Counted from the first letter of the stretch, positions 44,776-58,094 are shown. The stretch: 64,000 bases of DNA from Topomyia yanbarensis (GCF_030247195.1 NC_080670.1:34520497-34584496); one strand, 5' to 3'. Notes: a model not told the origin generated them from the sequence alone. Numbers and translations: made by a program.

Positions 44776-45362
44776 GAAAAAAAAGATTAAGAACACCCTT
44801 TATATTCGCAGATCACTACATCATTTTGTTTTATATTTGCTATTTTTTATGACTAAAGTGACATATTAATGCCATTTTTTGTTAATTTGTTCAGTTTTCT
44901 CAATAATTTTATCATGCCAAAAATAAATGCTTGAATAACGTTTACAAATTTCAGAATTTTTTGTTTTCGAGAGTTGTCTTACTGGAGCTATAGCGCTAGG
45001 TTCTTGGAAAGGCTCCCCGTCAGAATCACGCACTACAATTGCAGACGAGACAGGCAATGGCGCCCACTAAAACACTGCTTTAGACCAATTGCAGCGGGCC
45101 GTGATCCTGAATGTGACATGGTTCAGATATGTGCGGGCGTAGGGACATCGCGATCGCGAGTATTATCGTGAAGGCCTCGAACATTTGTACGTTAACGTGT
45201 TCGATCACGGGTGCTTTTGTATGTCGCGTGTGCTAACTTGTGTTAACATGTATGTAACTTCACATCCTTGCTCTCACTTGTGTACTATGGCTCTAAACTT
45301 TCCCTACCCAGTAATCTCTAGCTAATTGAATGTCGCTAAAATGTAATAAATAAGTTAAGGAG
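44776..45362. other. unassigned sequence
   Basis: No supported gene. The segment at 45080-45260 is rich in GTAACGTG/ACATG-type words but has no clear period. Confidence 0.4.
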
Positions 45363-45591
45363 TTTGCGTTTCGACTTCGTCTCATCAGAATTCGACACTA
45401 ACTTAGTGACAGGGCTAACCTAGCTAGCTCCACAAAATGGAGGCAATTTGTGTTCCTGAGCAAACCCCTAGTCTAGTGTGATGTTCCGCAAGAAAAGAAG
45501 CTTATTTTAAGCTGATGAGAAACTAATGAAATCGCTTAGTCCTTTCACTAAGTTAATGTCGGATTCTGATGAGACGAAGTAGAAACGCAAA
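45363..45591. mobile_element. MITE family E, copy 2
   Basis: The ends TTTGCGTTTCGACTTCGTCT and AGACGAAGTAGAAACGCAAA are inverted, continuing through CATCAGAAT(C)CGACA and ACTTAGTGA. About 229 bp, against 356 bp for copy 1; the difference is in the middle. No target duplication is certain. Confidence 0.85.
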
Positions 45592-46530
45592 TTCCATAAC
45601 TAATTTAGATAAAGTTTATTTCTGGTGTATGGTGTAATGAATGAACTAAACTGCCTATTCACCATAATGAGCATCCAGAACAGATCTAAGAGACCCCATT
45701 TCATCCCAACGAACTGACTGTGTGGTGCAGTTTGTACACGAATGGCGTGCTGGGTCCATTTTTTTCCAAAATGATGCTGGCGACAGTTTCTACATCACTT
45801 GCCATGGTTGAGAGCTTCTTAATGTAGTTACACAAGATTTGACGACCTTTTATCTTAAAAAAGTTGGGAGAACAAGTCAAAGGGGCATTCAAACCACCGA
45901 TTTATTGAAAACGATGTTCGATGTTTCATGGTGCTACGCTAATTTTCTTGTCTACACCGACATATTGCAAGCAACTGATGAGCTAGAGCCCTACTAATGG
46001 CCAGCTAATGATTTATTCACGAAATTTCTACAAATTTTATCGAAAAAAATGACCAATATTAGACCGAGACCGAAAGGGGTTTTTACAACATAGTCATGTT
46101 GGACGTGCTTTTGAAATTATTTCCAAACATTGAATTGTGGACCATACGCTACCAAAATACACATACAGCAATGGTTGTAAAACGTTTTTTTGCGCATTTT
46201 ATTGCAATTTGAGAAAAAAAGTATAAAAACTCCGCTTATTTATGGGTTATTTTATTCTGTGAATGATATCTCAAAATATGGAATATTAGCTATGACACCA
46301 TATGCATGTTAAATATTTTGCTTCCATCTAGAAAAATCCCTGAAAATATTCAAAGAAAATAAATCACCAAACGAAGCCATTCATCGTTATACAGTTATTC
46401 ATGTATATTTGTTAGAAATGCTTATAGCTGTTAAACATACAAATATTTGTACATAATTTTGTCGGAAGCTAAATATACACCACAGGATATTGTTCGTTTG
46501 ATATTGTCGAAAATCCTGTTACATTTATGA
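45592..46530. other. unassigned AT-rich sequence
   Basis: No gene or bounded repeat recognised. Confidence 0.5.
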
Positions 46531-46532
46531 AG

Positions 46533-46753
46533 TTCCCGGTACGAACGACACAACATTCTACAACTCAATCGCGATTCTTCCATCAACACAAAATGTGGTT
46601 TCAAACCGATTGCATCTAACACTGCTTTGGGCACATTAGCTGATATGATTCGCTACACGGTACAGTTTCCACACCCAATGTGGTTAAGCGGTTCAGGGAA
46701 AATGTGCTCCAGATGTAGAATAACACTGCAGCCAGCATGTCCCGAATGCAGGT
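46533..46753 (+). CDS. coding-like frame with paired Cys-X2-Cys
   Basis: The plus frame is open from just after a stop at about 46530 and ends in MCSRCRITLQPACPEC, then an AGG TAA. CxxC-X8-CxxC is a zinc-ribbon-like spacing. CAG|GTAAAT at about 46751 is also a good donor, so the frame could continue into a spliced exon. The opposite strand is also open here (46431-46634), so the coding strand is unsure. Confidence 0.25.
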
Positions 46754-47130
46754 AAATACGATCATATTTTTTGTGTTGTTGTTGTTGTTGTTGACTGTAA
46801 CAACAGTTCGCCAACATCTGTGTTTGCGATAACCGCGTGAAAAACACATTTCCTGAAAGCTGTGCGCAGTGAAAAACTATGTTGCCCTCAAACAAAACCG
46901 ATCTGCGTGTGGCTAGGCAATGGCTATGTATTGTTGTGAAGCCATATTTAGTGCTGCGAGTGGACTGTAGTAAGCGCCGAGTCCGATCTAACAAACGGAC
47001 GGGATCGAGCGGGCTGCCGGGGGAGGATTGCAGCCGTCGCGCGGTGCATTTGTATTTTACGGAAACACGACACCGGCAATCATCATTATCAAACAAGCGC
47101 AAATTATAGCTGTGCGGGCTGGCGCTCACT
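46754..47130. other. GC-richer patch with overlapping frames
   Basis: A 158-codon minus frame (46653-47129, GTG start, Gln run from a GTT repeat) and a 76-codon plus frame (46879-47109, ATG start) overlap. Neither has a recognisable motif. It may contain an exon or a promoter. Confidence 0.25.
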
Positions 47131-48221
47131 GACCATATAGTAAACGCAGCTATTTGATGAATTTACATACCTCAAGCGGCTAATCTGTAGTGGAACTAAT
47201 ATCCTCATATCGGGTTTGGGATAAATGTGTGGCGAACCATGGGTAATGGTCGGTCAGCAGGGTATAGTGCTCTTCAATGTGAGGTGTTAGTCAGGGGGAG
47301 GTGGTTGGAAAATTGTTTTTCTATACCCACCTGAATCACGTATTATTATGACATACATTTTACTGTACTGAATCACGTATTCTATGACATGTATTTTTTA
47401 AGAAAGAAACCTAGTTGAAAAAATTATAAGAGCTAGAGAGCAAGTATTTCCGACAAATTAGTGAAGGCCTTTGAAAAAAGATACAAACAAACGTTTCATA
47501 ATTTATTGTATTCCGAATGTTCATGACGTTTCGACAGAATCAGGAACACCCGTTTCATTTATTCAATTACGATATGAAGAATAATGACAAATTTGATTCG
47601 GAGTGCTGTCTCGTTAATCATGATTCAAACTGAATTTCAATGCTAATTGGTATCATACGTTAGCTGGAAAATATGTCCGCTGTCATAAACTACTAACTGC
47701 TAATCTCATTAGTTAGTAACAATTATTCATCCAACATATCATTGAAACATTGAAAACAAACTTTGCAAGCCACCGACAACGAATGGGATTCTGTTTTGTT
47801 TAAATGTAAATCCAATTAACTTAGTACCGCGCAATGGGTCATTCTATACAGCACTGGTGTGGTGCTCACTCGGTTCTGCGGAACCCTCCCCCGTCCCTTT
47901 ATGTTCAATTTTATGCCAACTGATCGCGCGATGTCATCCTGCACTGTAATCAAATTTAATAATATATTTATCAACTGCCACGTACCAATGTGCTGGTGCA
48001 CTTTCGCTTCACCGATATTTCTGTTGTTGTGGGAATAGTTGGGTGTGTAGGCTGGCTATCGCTGCTAGTGTTACCGTTGTGTTGCCTGTCACGATGTGTT
48101 TGTTAGATTCAACAGTAGCTACGGGCTGGTAGTGCAGCAAAGCTTCCGCTACAGAGCTGTTCGCGCGATCCGTGACAGAGGAAGAAAATCCTATCCTAAC
48201 CCACCTACTGTTGTAATTTTG
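47131..48221. other. unassigned sequence
   Basis: No gene or bounded repeat recognised. Confidence 0.5.
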
Positions 48222-48445
48222 CCTTTCTCATAAATATATGCGAACTGCAATCAGCAGTTGTCAGAGAGAACCTTTTTATTGAAGCGATCGAAAATTCGAA
48301 AAACAAAAATTGTAACACATCGACAGCCTGCATAGAATGTATAACCTATTGAACTTAATTGAAAACTATTTCCGAGGCCCGGAGGGCCGATTCTCATATA
48401 TAAATCAACTCAGCTCGATGAATTGGGATAATGTCTGTGTTAGGG
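48222..48445. repeat. partial relative of the 43.8-kb repeat
   Basis: TTTTGCCTTTCTCAT, then GAGGCCCGGAGGGCCGATTC, then ACTCAGCTCGATGAATTGGG and AATGTCTGTGT match the reverse complement of 44650-44770. It stops where GGTACCGGTACC sequence begins. Confidence 0.6.
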
Positions 48446-49690
48446 TTATGGTACCGGTACCGGAAATCTCGGGAATACCTAGCTATTTTTGGTACCGAAA
48501 TACCGGTACTGAGTAATATAAGTGACGGTATTTTCGGTATTCTTCAAAGCTTTTGTTAAGCAATGTAATTAACCTAACCTTTCAGTGAATATAGGGACCT
48601 GTTTCAAACATCGGCCAGCAAGGTGACATTAGAAGATCAACGAATATAACTCTCGTTGCACACAACTGGATATTTTAGCTGTTTATTCGAAAATAAATGC
48701 AAAGATCATTTAATTCATGTATTTTGAACTAACATGAATAAAGTAACAATCGATTTGTTCTTTTTTTTTGGAATGTCCCGTAAGCGATATTCAGTTTGTT
48801 TCTCATTATTCTCTATATGCCGAAATAATAAGTTTCGGGTCTAAGTCATGCCTATATACATTTTGTTGTTAAATATTAATCTATAAAAGATCGAACGCTG
48901 TCTTAGATTCGAATAGGGAACGTAGGGATCTGTCCTGAGTATGTGATCAGCGTTGTTTGATTATATGTGATTTGTATCTAAATCCAAGTAAGAAGGAATA
49001 TGTTTGGATTCTCACAACATGAACTGTTGGAAATGCATGGGAAAGTTTTTTGCAACTATTGGATTTCAGTTCTCCTTCTTTCGATAAGATTCCTTTAAAG
49101 TACTGCAAGTTAGAGCGCGGTGCAAATCGACGCACCTTGACTTCATCAGCATTAATATACACGGGAATCTTGGCCTAGACGTTGTTGTATTCGATGTTGT
49201 GTTGCACGAAATTTTTCACAATCACGCTTCCAGCCTCGGTTAAACGCTGACAGTATTACATTACGCCCACGATGTAGCTACTACCGTGAGAATTAGCGCC
49301 GTTATCACCTTTAGGAACAGTTCCATCAAGCGCACATTTGATCTAATACGAATTTGTATGAAATCAGTCGCAATGGCAATTCCCGCAGTGGAGGCACGTT
49401 TCACTTCTATGGTTTTAAAATTTCACTGGTTAGCCGGAGGAAAGATACTGTAATGTTTGTGCAGTGGATAAGCAACAAAGCAGTAGAACATTGCTTGCTT
49501 GGTTTCTTGATAATTATAACGGTTTTTTTGCTTCTGCTTTGGCGAGAAGTATATAAAAGCTTACCAATAAAAGTATATTTTTTATATTTAATGTTACACT
49601 GGTGATTTTTAGTTTATTTTTGACAAAAACATTCTAGTACCGGTATTTTACCGGTATTACTGGTGCTCAGGGATACAGTCCCGGAAAACC
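48446..49690. mobile_element. putative element with ACCGGTA-rich ends
   Basis: The left end is dense in TACCGGTAC, TACCGAAATACCGGTACTGA and GGTATTTTCGGTATT. The right end (about 49635-49690) carries ACTAGTACCGGTA-like and TTTTACCGGTATTACTGG in opposite orientation. The interior is AT-rich and non-coding. The exact limits are not resolved. Confidence 0.5.
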
Positions 49691-49730
49691 AGTTATCACT
49701 AAAAAGGGTCGGTACACGGATGCCTAGTCG

Positions 49731-49950
<220 letters not shown>

Positions 49951-50136
49951 AATACACACTGTGTACACTAAGGTCTTGTAATTCCATAATCTGCAGACAT
50001 ATTGCTTAAGGTGTAAGGATTAACATTGCCGAAGACTGCAAATTGATCCGATTTTGCAGTAAAAAGATAATTTCATATAAAGTTATGTGTTGCCTCTCTT
50101 TCTAAGGTCATGTAATTATCTCAGCAATGACTGAAC

Positions 50137-50352
50137 AGTTTACTTGAAAGATAAAATAAAGTGTAAGTTCACTGCAATGTGAAGATTTGTCCTGAGTTGT
50201 CGTATTTACCCCTCGTATTAAGCATTGCTTTCAGTCGTGAGGAAGATGCTGGATGATATATGAATTAAATGATCACCAAGAAATCTACATAGTAGTGAGA
50301 CAATAGACTTCTGAAATGATTCATATTCATATTATACTCGTGGCATCACCGA
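50137..50352. repeat. dispersed repeat B, copy 2
   Basis: Partner of 7955-8165, same orientation. GCCGAAGAC (50029) lies 100 bp upstream. Confidence 0.7.
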
Positions 50353-51112
50353 GACCAAATCTCTCTCGCTATTTATCTATCCCTATCTACGACGCACAGT
50401 GGCGGATTTGCCTAAAAACCTGGTCAAAAGTTAAAATGCATGGTAGTACTTTGGGTTCTAGTACATATATTGTCCTTCAGATGGTGTTGCCGGATGCTAT
50501 TTTAAGTGAAACGCTCCAAAATATCCATATTTGAGGTGTTAGCATATCCAAACAGTTGAAACCATCGCGTTTTGTTCATATTTTTTATCGAGCGCTCGAA
50601 ATATCAGTATTATTCAAATGTAGCTAGATTTTGATAAAACTGCCGGTTTCGAATACGGAAAAATAGAAAGTTATGCTGAAGGTATGTTCTTTATTTATAT
50701 GTATTGATGTCAAAAGATACTATTTTGTTTGTTTATAGAAAATGTCAACTTTCACGATTTCGTAGCAGACGGTTTCAGCACACATTTTTGCTAAATTATT
50801 GAAATACCGTTTTTGTACACGTATCTTCACTATGTTTCAAGGCAATTTGTGTTTCTTGAACGATTCTCCATTTGGAAAATTATAGAATTCTTGCCCGAAT
50901 TTGCCCGTTTTTTAGTAATCTTTGATTAAGTGGAGACGGAGACGGATTATAAGATTCTCAGTTTAAAATTTAGACTCATACTTTTAATTACTGTTACACC
51001 TTCGGTTGTCGAACGCGAGTTGCACAATACTGTATTTTGAACAGGAAGAATTATGTATTTATTGACGAAAATTTCATCGAGATTCATAAACATTTTCAAA
51101 AGTTATCAAAAA
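50353..51112. other. unassigned AT-rich sequence
   Basis: No gene or bounded repeat recognised. Confidence 0.5.
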
Positions 51113-51470
51113 TGGAACGCAAAAAACGTGAATAATTTTGGTTGTTCATATTGAAAACCAACGAGGTCAACAGAAGTGATCGCCAAAGATTCCAAATTTT
51201 TAATATCGACGACGAATACCATAGTTAAACGTTACCGGAAAACTATGACGTTTGATCATGCAAAGCAAAATAAATCTAGAGGTGGAATATATGACTGGCT
51301 TCTACGAGCGAAAATCAATAAAGTAGTGCAAAAGAATACTGGGATTTCAAGCCGTGATTTGGCTAAAAATATCACTTTGGCGTACACTTCAGCTTGGCGA
51401 ATTTGTTTGCGAGAAAGTTGTAAGTCGTAGTATGTCAGCAAGCTTGACAACAAACATGGTTGCTCAAAAC
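51113..51470 (+). pseudogene. Tc1/mariner transposase DNA-binding-domain relic
   Basis: An ATG at 51113 starts MERKKRE then hits a stop. After a shift the frame reads VIAKDSKFLISTTNTIVKRY, RKTMTFDHAKQNKSRGG, and VVQKNTGISSRDLAKNITLA. The pattern, a T-x-x-x-I-V-K-R-Y helix, an R-(K)-x-R-G-G hook and then a second helix set beginning N-x-x-(I/L)-S-x-R-D-L-A, is that of Tc1/mariner transposases. It ends in stops before any catalytic DDE/D block. It is not obviously the same family as 35690-35890. Confidence 0.65.
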
Positions 51471-53280
51471 TGTACCAGATAGCAGTATATGAAATGTTCT
51501 GATCAAGTATAACGCATACTTTAAAATGGACTATTCGCTATTTCCGAGTTGCGAATAATTATCCCTTCATTAACAGGGTACGTGCTTTATACGTATATAA
51601 ATTGCGGATTCAATTAATTACGCAAACATCTGATTTTATTCCCTGCGGTGCTCTTTCGGGTAGCCCTTATCCTGTGTGCCAATGCGAATCGGATAGAGCG
51701 TTTCCTGGTTTCCCGGTCAAAAATTCGACGGAATTGATGAAATCTGGTTTGGCGGGGAGGGGGAGGGGCGGATAGATGCAACGTGCATATATCAGGAAAA
51801 TACGTAGCGTCCCAATAGCAATCAGCATAACTGGAAAATGAGAAAAACGAAAACAAACTGAAACAGTCTCGTTCCGGAAATATAAAATTCACGACAACGG
51901 CGAAAAATCCAAACGTCGGCGTCGGTGGGTGTAGTGAAAATACCTGCCTGGGTAGGGAAAGCAATTTAAGGCTAGAACTGAAACTAAGCAGCCATTTCAC
52001 GTATGCTGAATTCGCAACCACATGCATGCAATATGCCACGTCTGATGTGCGGATTACGGAATGCGGTTCGGTGTCAGAGATCAGTTTTTTTTTCCGGTAC
52101 ATACTATAGCAAAATGTTCCGCTATGGTTTCGGTACCGGGAATTCAAATATTTGATACGCTTTCGAACTGGGGGATTAAACGGGCTTTGTGCAATCGATT
52201 GGGAACATTTGATTATTATTCACCTTTCAACGTTTTTTTTGCTTACACAGGAATTGAGCTCAACGTTATTTATTATTTGCAGGTCTCTTTCGGAAAAAGT
52301 ACGAGCAGGTCGTTTGAGCGCGAAAATATTTAACATAACGTTGCATTATGTAGCGTAGAATTAAGACCTTTGGACTAACTATCAAATTACGGTAGTTTCC
52401 CAAAATTACACACAACTTCATGATGAAGATTGCTAGATAGCAGCAAAGTATGAACGGAGCACTCGGCAAGCAAAAATCAATAATCCAAAAATGGAAACAA
52501 CTTCGTTTGTCGGACAAACGTATGATGCTAGCCCATCATTAAAACAGACAGCTTGATTCGACTACGAACGATGAGTCGCTCCTGCATCGGAAATATCAAC
52601 GACGGTCGGTTCAATCTCAGTGTCACGTGGGACTGTTCTATTATTTTTCCTTTCACCCGTTGGCACTGAATAATGTTACATCTGTTCCAGCCTTGCAGTG
52701 AAGCTATGACAAAGTACTGAACCCGTCAACGGCAGGTTCCCTATTCTGACCTCTCTGATTCCGCAGGGCTAGTATTGCATGCAAACATTGCGTGTGAACA
52801 GTAAATAAAACTCAATGCGATCTGTTTTCTGCTTCTGCTGCTGGAAGCCACCGGTACCGGTACCGCTCGCGAGAATGGAAACAACGGAACGAGCCAGCAG
52901 CAGAAAGCTTCGGCGAAGGCAATTTGTTGGGTTGCCTGGGTTGCATTCCGCACTGCAATCCGTCAGCCGTGATTACAGATGCCACCACGAATACGGGATG
53001 GTGTCGTTGAGCTCGTCCGCTGGAAGTCCATAACTATCTAGGCGGAGGGGCGGTCGATGAAAGGTTATGTGCTTCAGTTCCGCTGGGAATTCAGGGGACT
53101 GGAAGAACATGCATTTGTGCTGAACGTAAAACATGAATGTGAGACAGTGTGTCCGGTATTTAAAAAGTTTTTAACCTAGCAGTAGAGCATTTTTTTTTCT
53201 AAAGGGAGTTCCCTTATTAGTAATTGTGTCGACTGGTCATTCTGATAAAAAAAATGTTCGAAATAACAAAAGTATAGCAA
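51471..53280. other. unassigned sequence
   Basis: No supported gene. The 177-codon minus frame at 51614-52147 has no recognised motif. TTCTGCTGCTGG-type sequence at about 52835 pairs with CCAGCAGCAGAAAG at about 52893. Confidence 0.45.
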
Positions 53281-53397
53281 CCCCGTAAGTCCAGTTGGAA
53301 AAGGGTCCGGAATGCTGGCTAGTTCTAATTAGCATTCCTACTAACTCTTTGTTCCGTGTTGAGCTCCGGCTCATTTTCTGGCTGAACTTTACCGGGG
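53281..53397. mobile_element. palindromic MITE, family A copy 3 (deleted)
   Basis: 117 bp. Ends CCCCGTAAGTCCAG and GGCTGAACTTTACCGGGG, flanked by AA on both sides (53279-53280 and 53398-53399). The middle of the palindrome, including the CCAGTGACACAACC block, is missing. Confidence 0.8.
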
Positions 53398-53399
53398 AA

Positions 53400-54189
53400 C
53401 CATTGTCAAAATGAAGGACCCCTTGCACAAGATTTCTCACAGTACGGTTGTGCCGTTGTACCGATAAAGTTTATCGGTTTAAATTCCGGTTATTATTACT
53501 GCACCAGGATCGCCCATCAATCATCAATCTAGTACGAAAGACAATGTCGACATCAAATTTCAACCCGGTTAGATTGTTTCCTGCTGCCGGTCATTCGTTC
53601 TGTGACAGGATATACAATGCAATGCTTTCATACTTCCTTGTGGTGTTCGACACTGCCAGTCAGTTCAGTTAGGCAATTTAGTGGCCAATACAATGGAAGT
53701 TCCTACCGTTGGCATCGTTATCATCATTCATTGTCTAGATGCTCTAGCAACGCATGGCGTTCGAATGAAGATAGGTGAAAATTTCCTCCGCAAACTATGC
53801 ATCTCAAAGGTAGGGGGACGATCAAATTATAAATTGAATCGATAGAGTAGCGCTACTCTTGCCAATTTCATACCAAAATCATTCATTTTGCTCTTATCAA
53901 TCGCTTCTGTACTAATTGGAATTTGATCAAATTTTTTACTAGGGTTTTGCCAGGATATACTCTGTTGAAGGGGCTCGATTGTTGAAACATTGATTTGCAT
54001 AAAAAATATCATTGATTTGATGACCAGTAATGAAAGTATTTTTACCCTACCAATTGGAAGTCATAGGTTAGAGTAGTGCCTACCATCTTTGTTCCTCGCA
54101 CTGACTCAAAAAGAAGGGGTGAAAATTTGGGCTTTGTTGAATATTAGATACCGCTTGTACAGTTGTTGCTAGTAGTTATCAGTTGACGA
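53400..54189. other. unassigned sequence
   Basis: No gene or bounded repeat recognised. Confidence 0.5.
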
Positions 54190-54607
54190 AGATTAGCCAA
54201 ACTTCACATAAACATCGACAAGTTTGTACCTGTGTACAAAATCTCGTGCACGCGTTCAACCTCAAACATGTTTTGCCTCGATGCACAGGTTTGCCTCGAA
54301 CATCGAACACAAGCGAACGATGTACAAACTCTAGTTCAAACATCCGTGTACGTGCACCGGGTGCGTACACGAGAACGATTCGCACAAGGCAAATAGAGTC
54401 AGCGCAAGTGATGATGAGAGTGAGAAAGAGAAAACTGTGCCTGTGTGTACACAAGGTGTACGCACACCGCGTACGTACATGTGGTTCGGTTGTGCACGTG
54501 TTTTAGTACGAAATGGCGTGTTTGAGTTCGTACACAAAATGTGGGTTTAATATGAGCACAGAACCAAAGCGAACATTGTGTACGATGTTCATTTGGGAAG
54601 ACTGAGA
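54190..54607. repeat. imperfect inverted-repeat unit rich in GTGTAC
   Basis: GATTAGCCAAACTTCACATA, then AACATCG near the left, is loosely mirrored by CGATGTTCATTTGGGAAGAC, then GAGATTAGC, at the right. Between them GTGTAC, CGTGTAC and GTACAC words recur on both strands. Overlapping ORFs (54183-54506 plus, 54179-54454 minus) look like by-products. Probably a decayed element. Confidence 0.4.
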
Positions 54608-56129
54608 TTAGCTAATTTAATTTAATTTAATTTTAATTAATTTATATATTTCGTTAAACAGATGTGGGCTACAAAATATTTTCTAACAATGCTGGTTAAA
54701 AATTGTTTTAAGATAATTTTAATTTATTTCTGAACATAGTAAGGTTCATTTTATTCATAATTTTGGTTATATTGGCGCAACATTCGATTGGCCGAATCGT
54801 TTTTTGCATAATTTGTTCTATAAGGAGTTTCTAAAAATAATTCAGGCGTTCTTGAATGACGGTTCGGTGCATAAAATTTTATATGAGAAAGTAATAATGC
54901 AAATTGTACGCGTTTGGAAATAATGTCGTATTGAGCTGCGTGCCTCACATGATGGAAAAGGTAATGCGGTCCAATGGAGTTTATGAAGTGCATATTAGAT
55001 AAATTGTTTTTGGACTGATTCAAGGCATTCTTCATGCAGGATGGTGTATGAACTCCTTAATACGCCACAATATTTCAGAATTGGTTTGACGTATGTATTT
55101 TATAGAGATTAAATTGTGTAAGGGTTCTTCAAGCGGTGGGGTCTCAATTTTGCGTCCTTTTGGTGTTTACACTGGTTTTATTTTTCAGATTAACTTATGA
55201 ATAAATTAGAGCGTACATGGAAATGGCCCATTTTTACTGAATTTTTTTTACGACTTATTCTCACTTAGTTTATAAAGCAGATCAAGATTTCACTGCGGGC
55301 CATAAATATGAAGAACCAGCAATACACATTTTTTCCGAAATTTTAAACAGAAGTCCAATACACTTTTTTTTGTAATTCATTCGAAGGCAGACGTTTGAAG
55401 GTGACGGGAGAAGCATTTTTCGAGAGACTGTGAAATCAATTGAGACTAGGTGCGGAGGTTCCGGAGACTTACGTGCGGATAGGCTTACTGAGCAGAATAT
55501 TTTTTTGGGTCTTTGGGGTTGTATGATACAACATTGCGTAGACTTTATATGAATATCTATATCTTCACCAATCGTTATATTTATTTCCGATGGTTGGAAA
55601 TCCGATTTCCCAACCATTAGATCGAAGTTCGCCCATGGTTGACTGTCGCCAAACAAATCTTGAACTGTAGATGAGTGAAATCAGTTGACGCTAGGTGTTT
55701 GAAGGCGATAGAGAGAGCTATTCAGGAGATTGTACATCAAGGCCAGTATAATTAGGAAACAATATTTAGGAGTTGTCATCTGGTTGGTTACGGTGCTTAT
55801 CATTTGAATTATCAATTCAAGTGCCGACATGGTTATGTCTCAAACTTTAAAATTTATTTGACAATTAAAGCAGTTAAAAGGCAAGTATAACCTCCAAATT
55901 TATTGATTACTGATGGTATAAACATAGCACACGATTTTTTTCAAGTATATGGTAGAGATTTTAAAATTAATAATATTTAAATTAAAATAAAATAAAAATT
56001 ATTTTATTTCGTTTACCCAATCGATTTTGCTGTTGTTCACCTTTACATATGCGATCTTGGCAATATTTTGCCGTGAGATTTAGACAGGCGAGCTTGAAGA
56101 TGTGACATTTTACCTGTATCATTTCACAA
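54608..56129. other. unassigned AT-rich sequence
   Basis: A short (AATTT)n run at about 54613-54640. GAAATCAATTGAGACTAGGTG at about 55432 and GAAATCAGTTGACGCTAGGTG at about 55678 are a direct repeat. No gene recognised. Confidence 0.45.
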
Positions 56130-56212
56130 TCGGATTTTAAAACACACGACCGACGCCAGCTCGTGATTGGTAACTGCTAATTTTATGCATCGAGCCGAAA
56201 ATCTTGAACAGA
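56130..56212 (+). repeat. dispersed repeat F, copy 1
   Basis: CGGATTTTAAAACACACGAC, then GTGATTGGTAACTGCTAATT, then GCATCGAGCCGAAAATCTTG plus AACAG. It matches 58398-58478 in order and orientation. The two copies bracket the LINE at 56250-58094. Confidence 0.7.
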
Positions 56213-56249
56213 AAGAATTGGGATTGTAGTCGGTTTCAATTAGTTAACC

Positions 56250-58094
56250 ATTTTTTTTATTCAGTTCGTTTATTTGATAGGCACAAATGCGTTAGCTTGG
56301 CGGTGCCAAAATCTTTTGTTTATACATTTTAACTACTTAAAACTAGGAGGTTACAATGTTCAGATATTTTTTTATATTGAGAAGAAGAATTCTACAGCTA
56401 TGTTGAGAGTAGAAATATAATTCGATATACGAGAGAGGGGGCAAAAGATTTTTGTTATGAAAAATTTAAAAACAATGAATGCAGTTTGAGGGGGAGTAAT
56501 AGTTTTTTACGAAATATTTTACAGTTATCTTAAAACTAAAAATATAGTTTGGTATACAAAAGGGGGTACAATTTTTTATGAGAAATTTAAAATCTTATTT
56601 AAAACTACGGATACAATTATATTTACAAGACGGAGGACAATAGTTTTAATGCAGAATAAAAACTACAGCTATCTTAAAACTAGGAATACAGAATACAAAT
56701 TGATTTTTTAACGGAGACTTATGCTTGATCAAGATATTCAGAGAGGGACTAAATTGGGATATTTATCGTTTTTATAAATATGTAAATAAGGGACATATAT
56801 GGGACATCGTGATTCGCCAGCACATCCCGAACTGGAACATTGGGTGGTCTAGTTCGGGCCCGAAGGGAATCCTTTAACTGAGACCTGGTGTCTAAATATC
56901 TGGTGCACGCCCAGACAACGTGCTCGATCTCGCGATACCCCTCATCACAAGCGAACAGACTACTCTCCGCAAACCCAATACGCCGCAAATGCGCATCCAA
57001 CGTGTTAGACATGAGCCAGGACATTACACGAATGGAATCCTGACCCACATCCACCCCACAGAACCAAGGCTTCGTTGATACCTTCGGGATAACAGAACGT
57101 AGCCATCGTCCAAGTTCCCCATTGCTCCACAAGGTTTTCCAACTGTTGAATGTCCTCTGACGACAGATACTGAAAAATTCGTTGAAGCAAATTGGTCTTT
57201 CGTAGATGTCACCTTCTAATGCGCCTGCCTTTGTTAAAGAGTCGGACTTTTGATTGCCCGGTATGTTGCAATGAGAGGGGACCCAAACAAAGATAATCTG
57301 GTAAGCTTTTTCAGACAACGTACACAGACTTCCGTATCTTCCCCAGAAAATACGAGAATTGTCTTTTGGGTTTCATCGTACGAAGAGCTTCGATAAAGCT
57401 GCAGCTGTCCGAAATGATGAAATAGTAATCTGTGGGCAAAGTGCCGATTATCCCAAGCGTATACTGAAAAGCAGCTAACTCTGCGACGTAAACTGGAGCA
57501 GGATCATTGAGCTTGTATGAAGAGGTGATATTATCATTGAAGATACCGAAGCTAGTGGATCCATCGAGATTTGATCCGTATATGATCCGGGATTTCACGA
57601 ATCTCTTCCTTCATGGATGTGCCCAAGAACACAGTAGAATCAGAAGTATCTAAAAAACGGACACAGTTGGGATTGTACGAAGAAGGACTGATGCTCTGTG
57701 CCATGTAGTCGAAATACAAGGACGTAAATCGGGTTTGAGAATTAAGCTCGACGAGCCTCTTGAAGTTTTTAACCTCCAACGGGTTCAAAATGTCGCATCG
57801 GATGAGCAATCGATATGAGAGTTCCCAAAATCAATTTTTTAACGGGAGAACGCCCGCCAGCACTTCGGGACTCATCGTATGGATCGAGTGCAATGCGCAA
57901 GCAACGATACTGAAACATCCGTAATCCATCACCGACAATATCGTTATTTGGTACAACCCAATCAGGTGTCCTGGGTTGGCACCCCACCATGTTCCAATTA
58001 TTGTCGGGGGAAAATTGATCCTTTGTTGGCATTTCTGTTTCAGATACCTAATGTGAAAACCCCACGTACCATTGGAGTCGAACCAGACCTCGAG
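56250..58094 (-). mobile_element. 5'-truncated RNase-H-bearing LINE with TSD
   Basis: An exact 12-bp repeat AATTAGTTAACC lies at 56238-56249 and 58095-58106. On the minus strand the insert starts within ORF2, runs through RNase H and the C-terminal Cys motif, and ends in a 3' UTR (GCCAAGCTAACGC, then CAAATAAACGAACTGAAT) with a tail of about eight As (poly-T at 56251-56258). 5' truncation with TSD and tail is standard LINE insertion. Several frameshifts make it dead. Confidence 0.92.
56749..58090 (-). pseudogene. LINE ORF2 fragment: RT thumb, RNase H, C-terminal Cys motif
   Basis: Pieces in order on the minus strand: a post-RT segment (RYLKQKCQQR, then GTWWGANPGHL, then FQYRCLRIALDPYDESRSAG), a linker, then RNase H with acidic residues visible as SNLDGSTSFG, VAELAAFQYTLG, IISDSCSFIEAL and NQKSDSLTKAG, and the VPSHCNIPGN signature. 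It ends in CDEGYREIEHVVWAC. The pieces lie in changing frames (breaks near 57310, 57570 and 57790), so at least three indels occurred. An RNase H after RT and the motif style point to the I/LOA group of non-LTR retrotransposons. Clade assignment is inference. Confidence 0.88.

Noticed and set aside
46653..47129. 158-codon minus ORF with poly-Gln
   Set aside because: It starts at GTG, the Gln run is a GTT microsatellite, and no domain is visible. Kept only as part of a possible exon patch.
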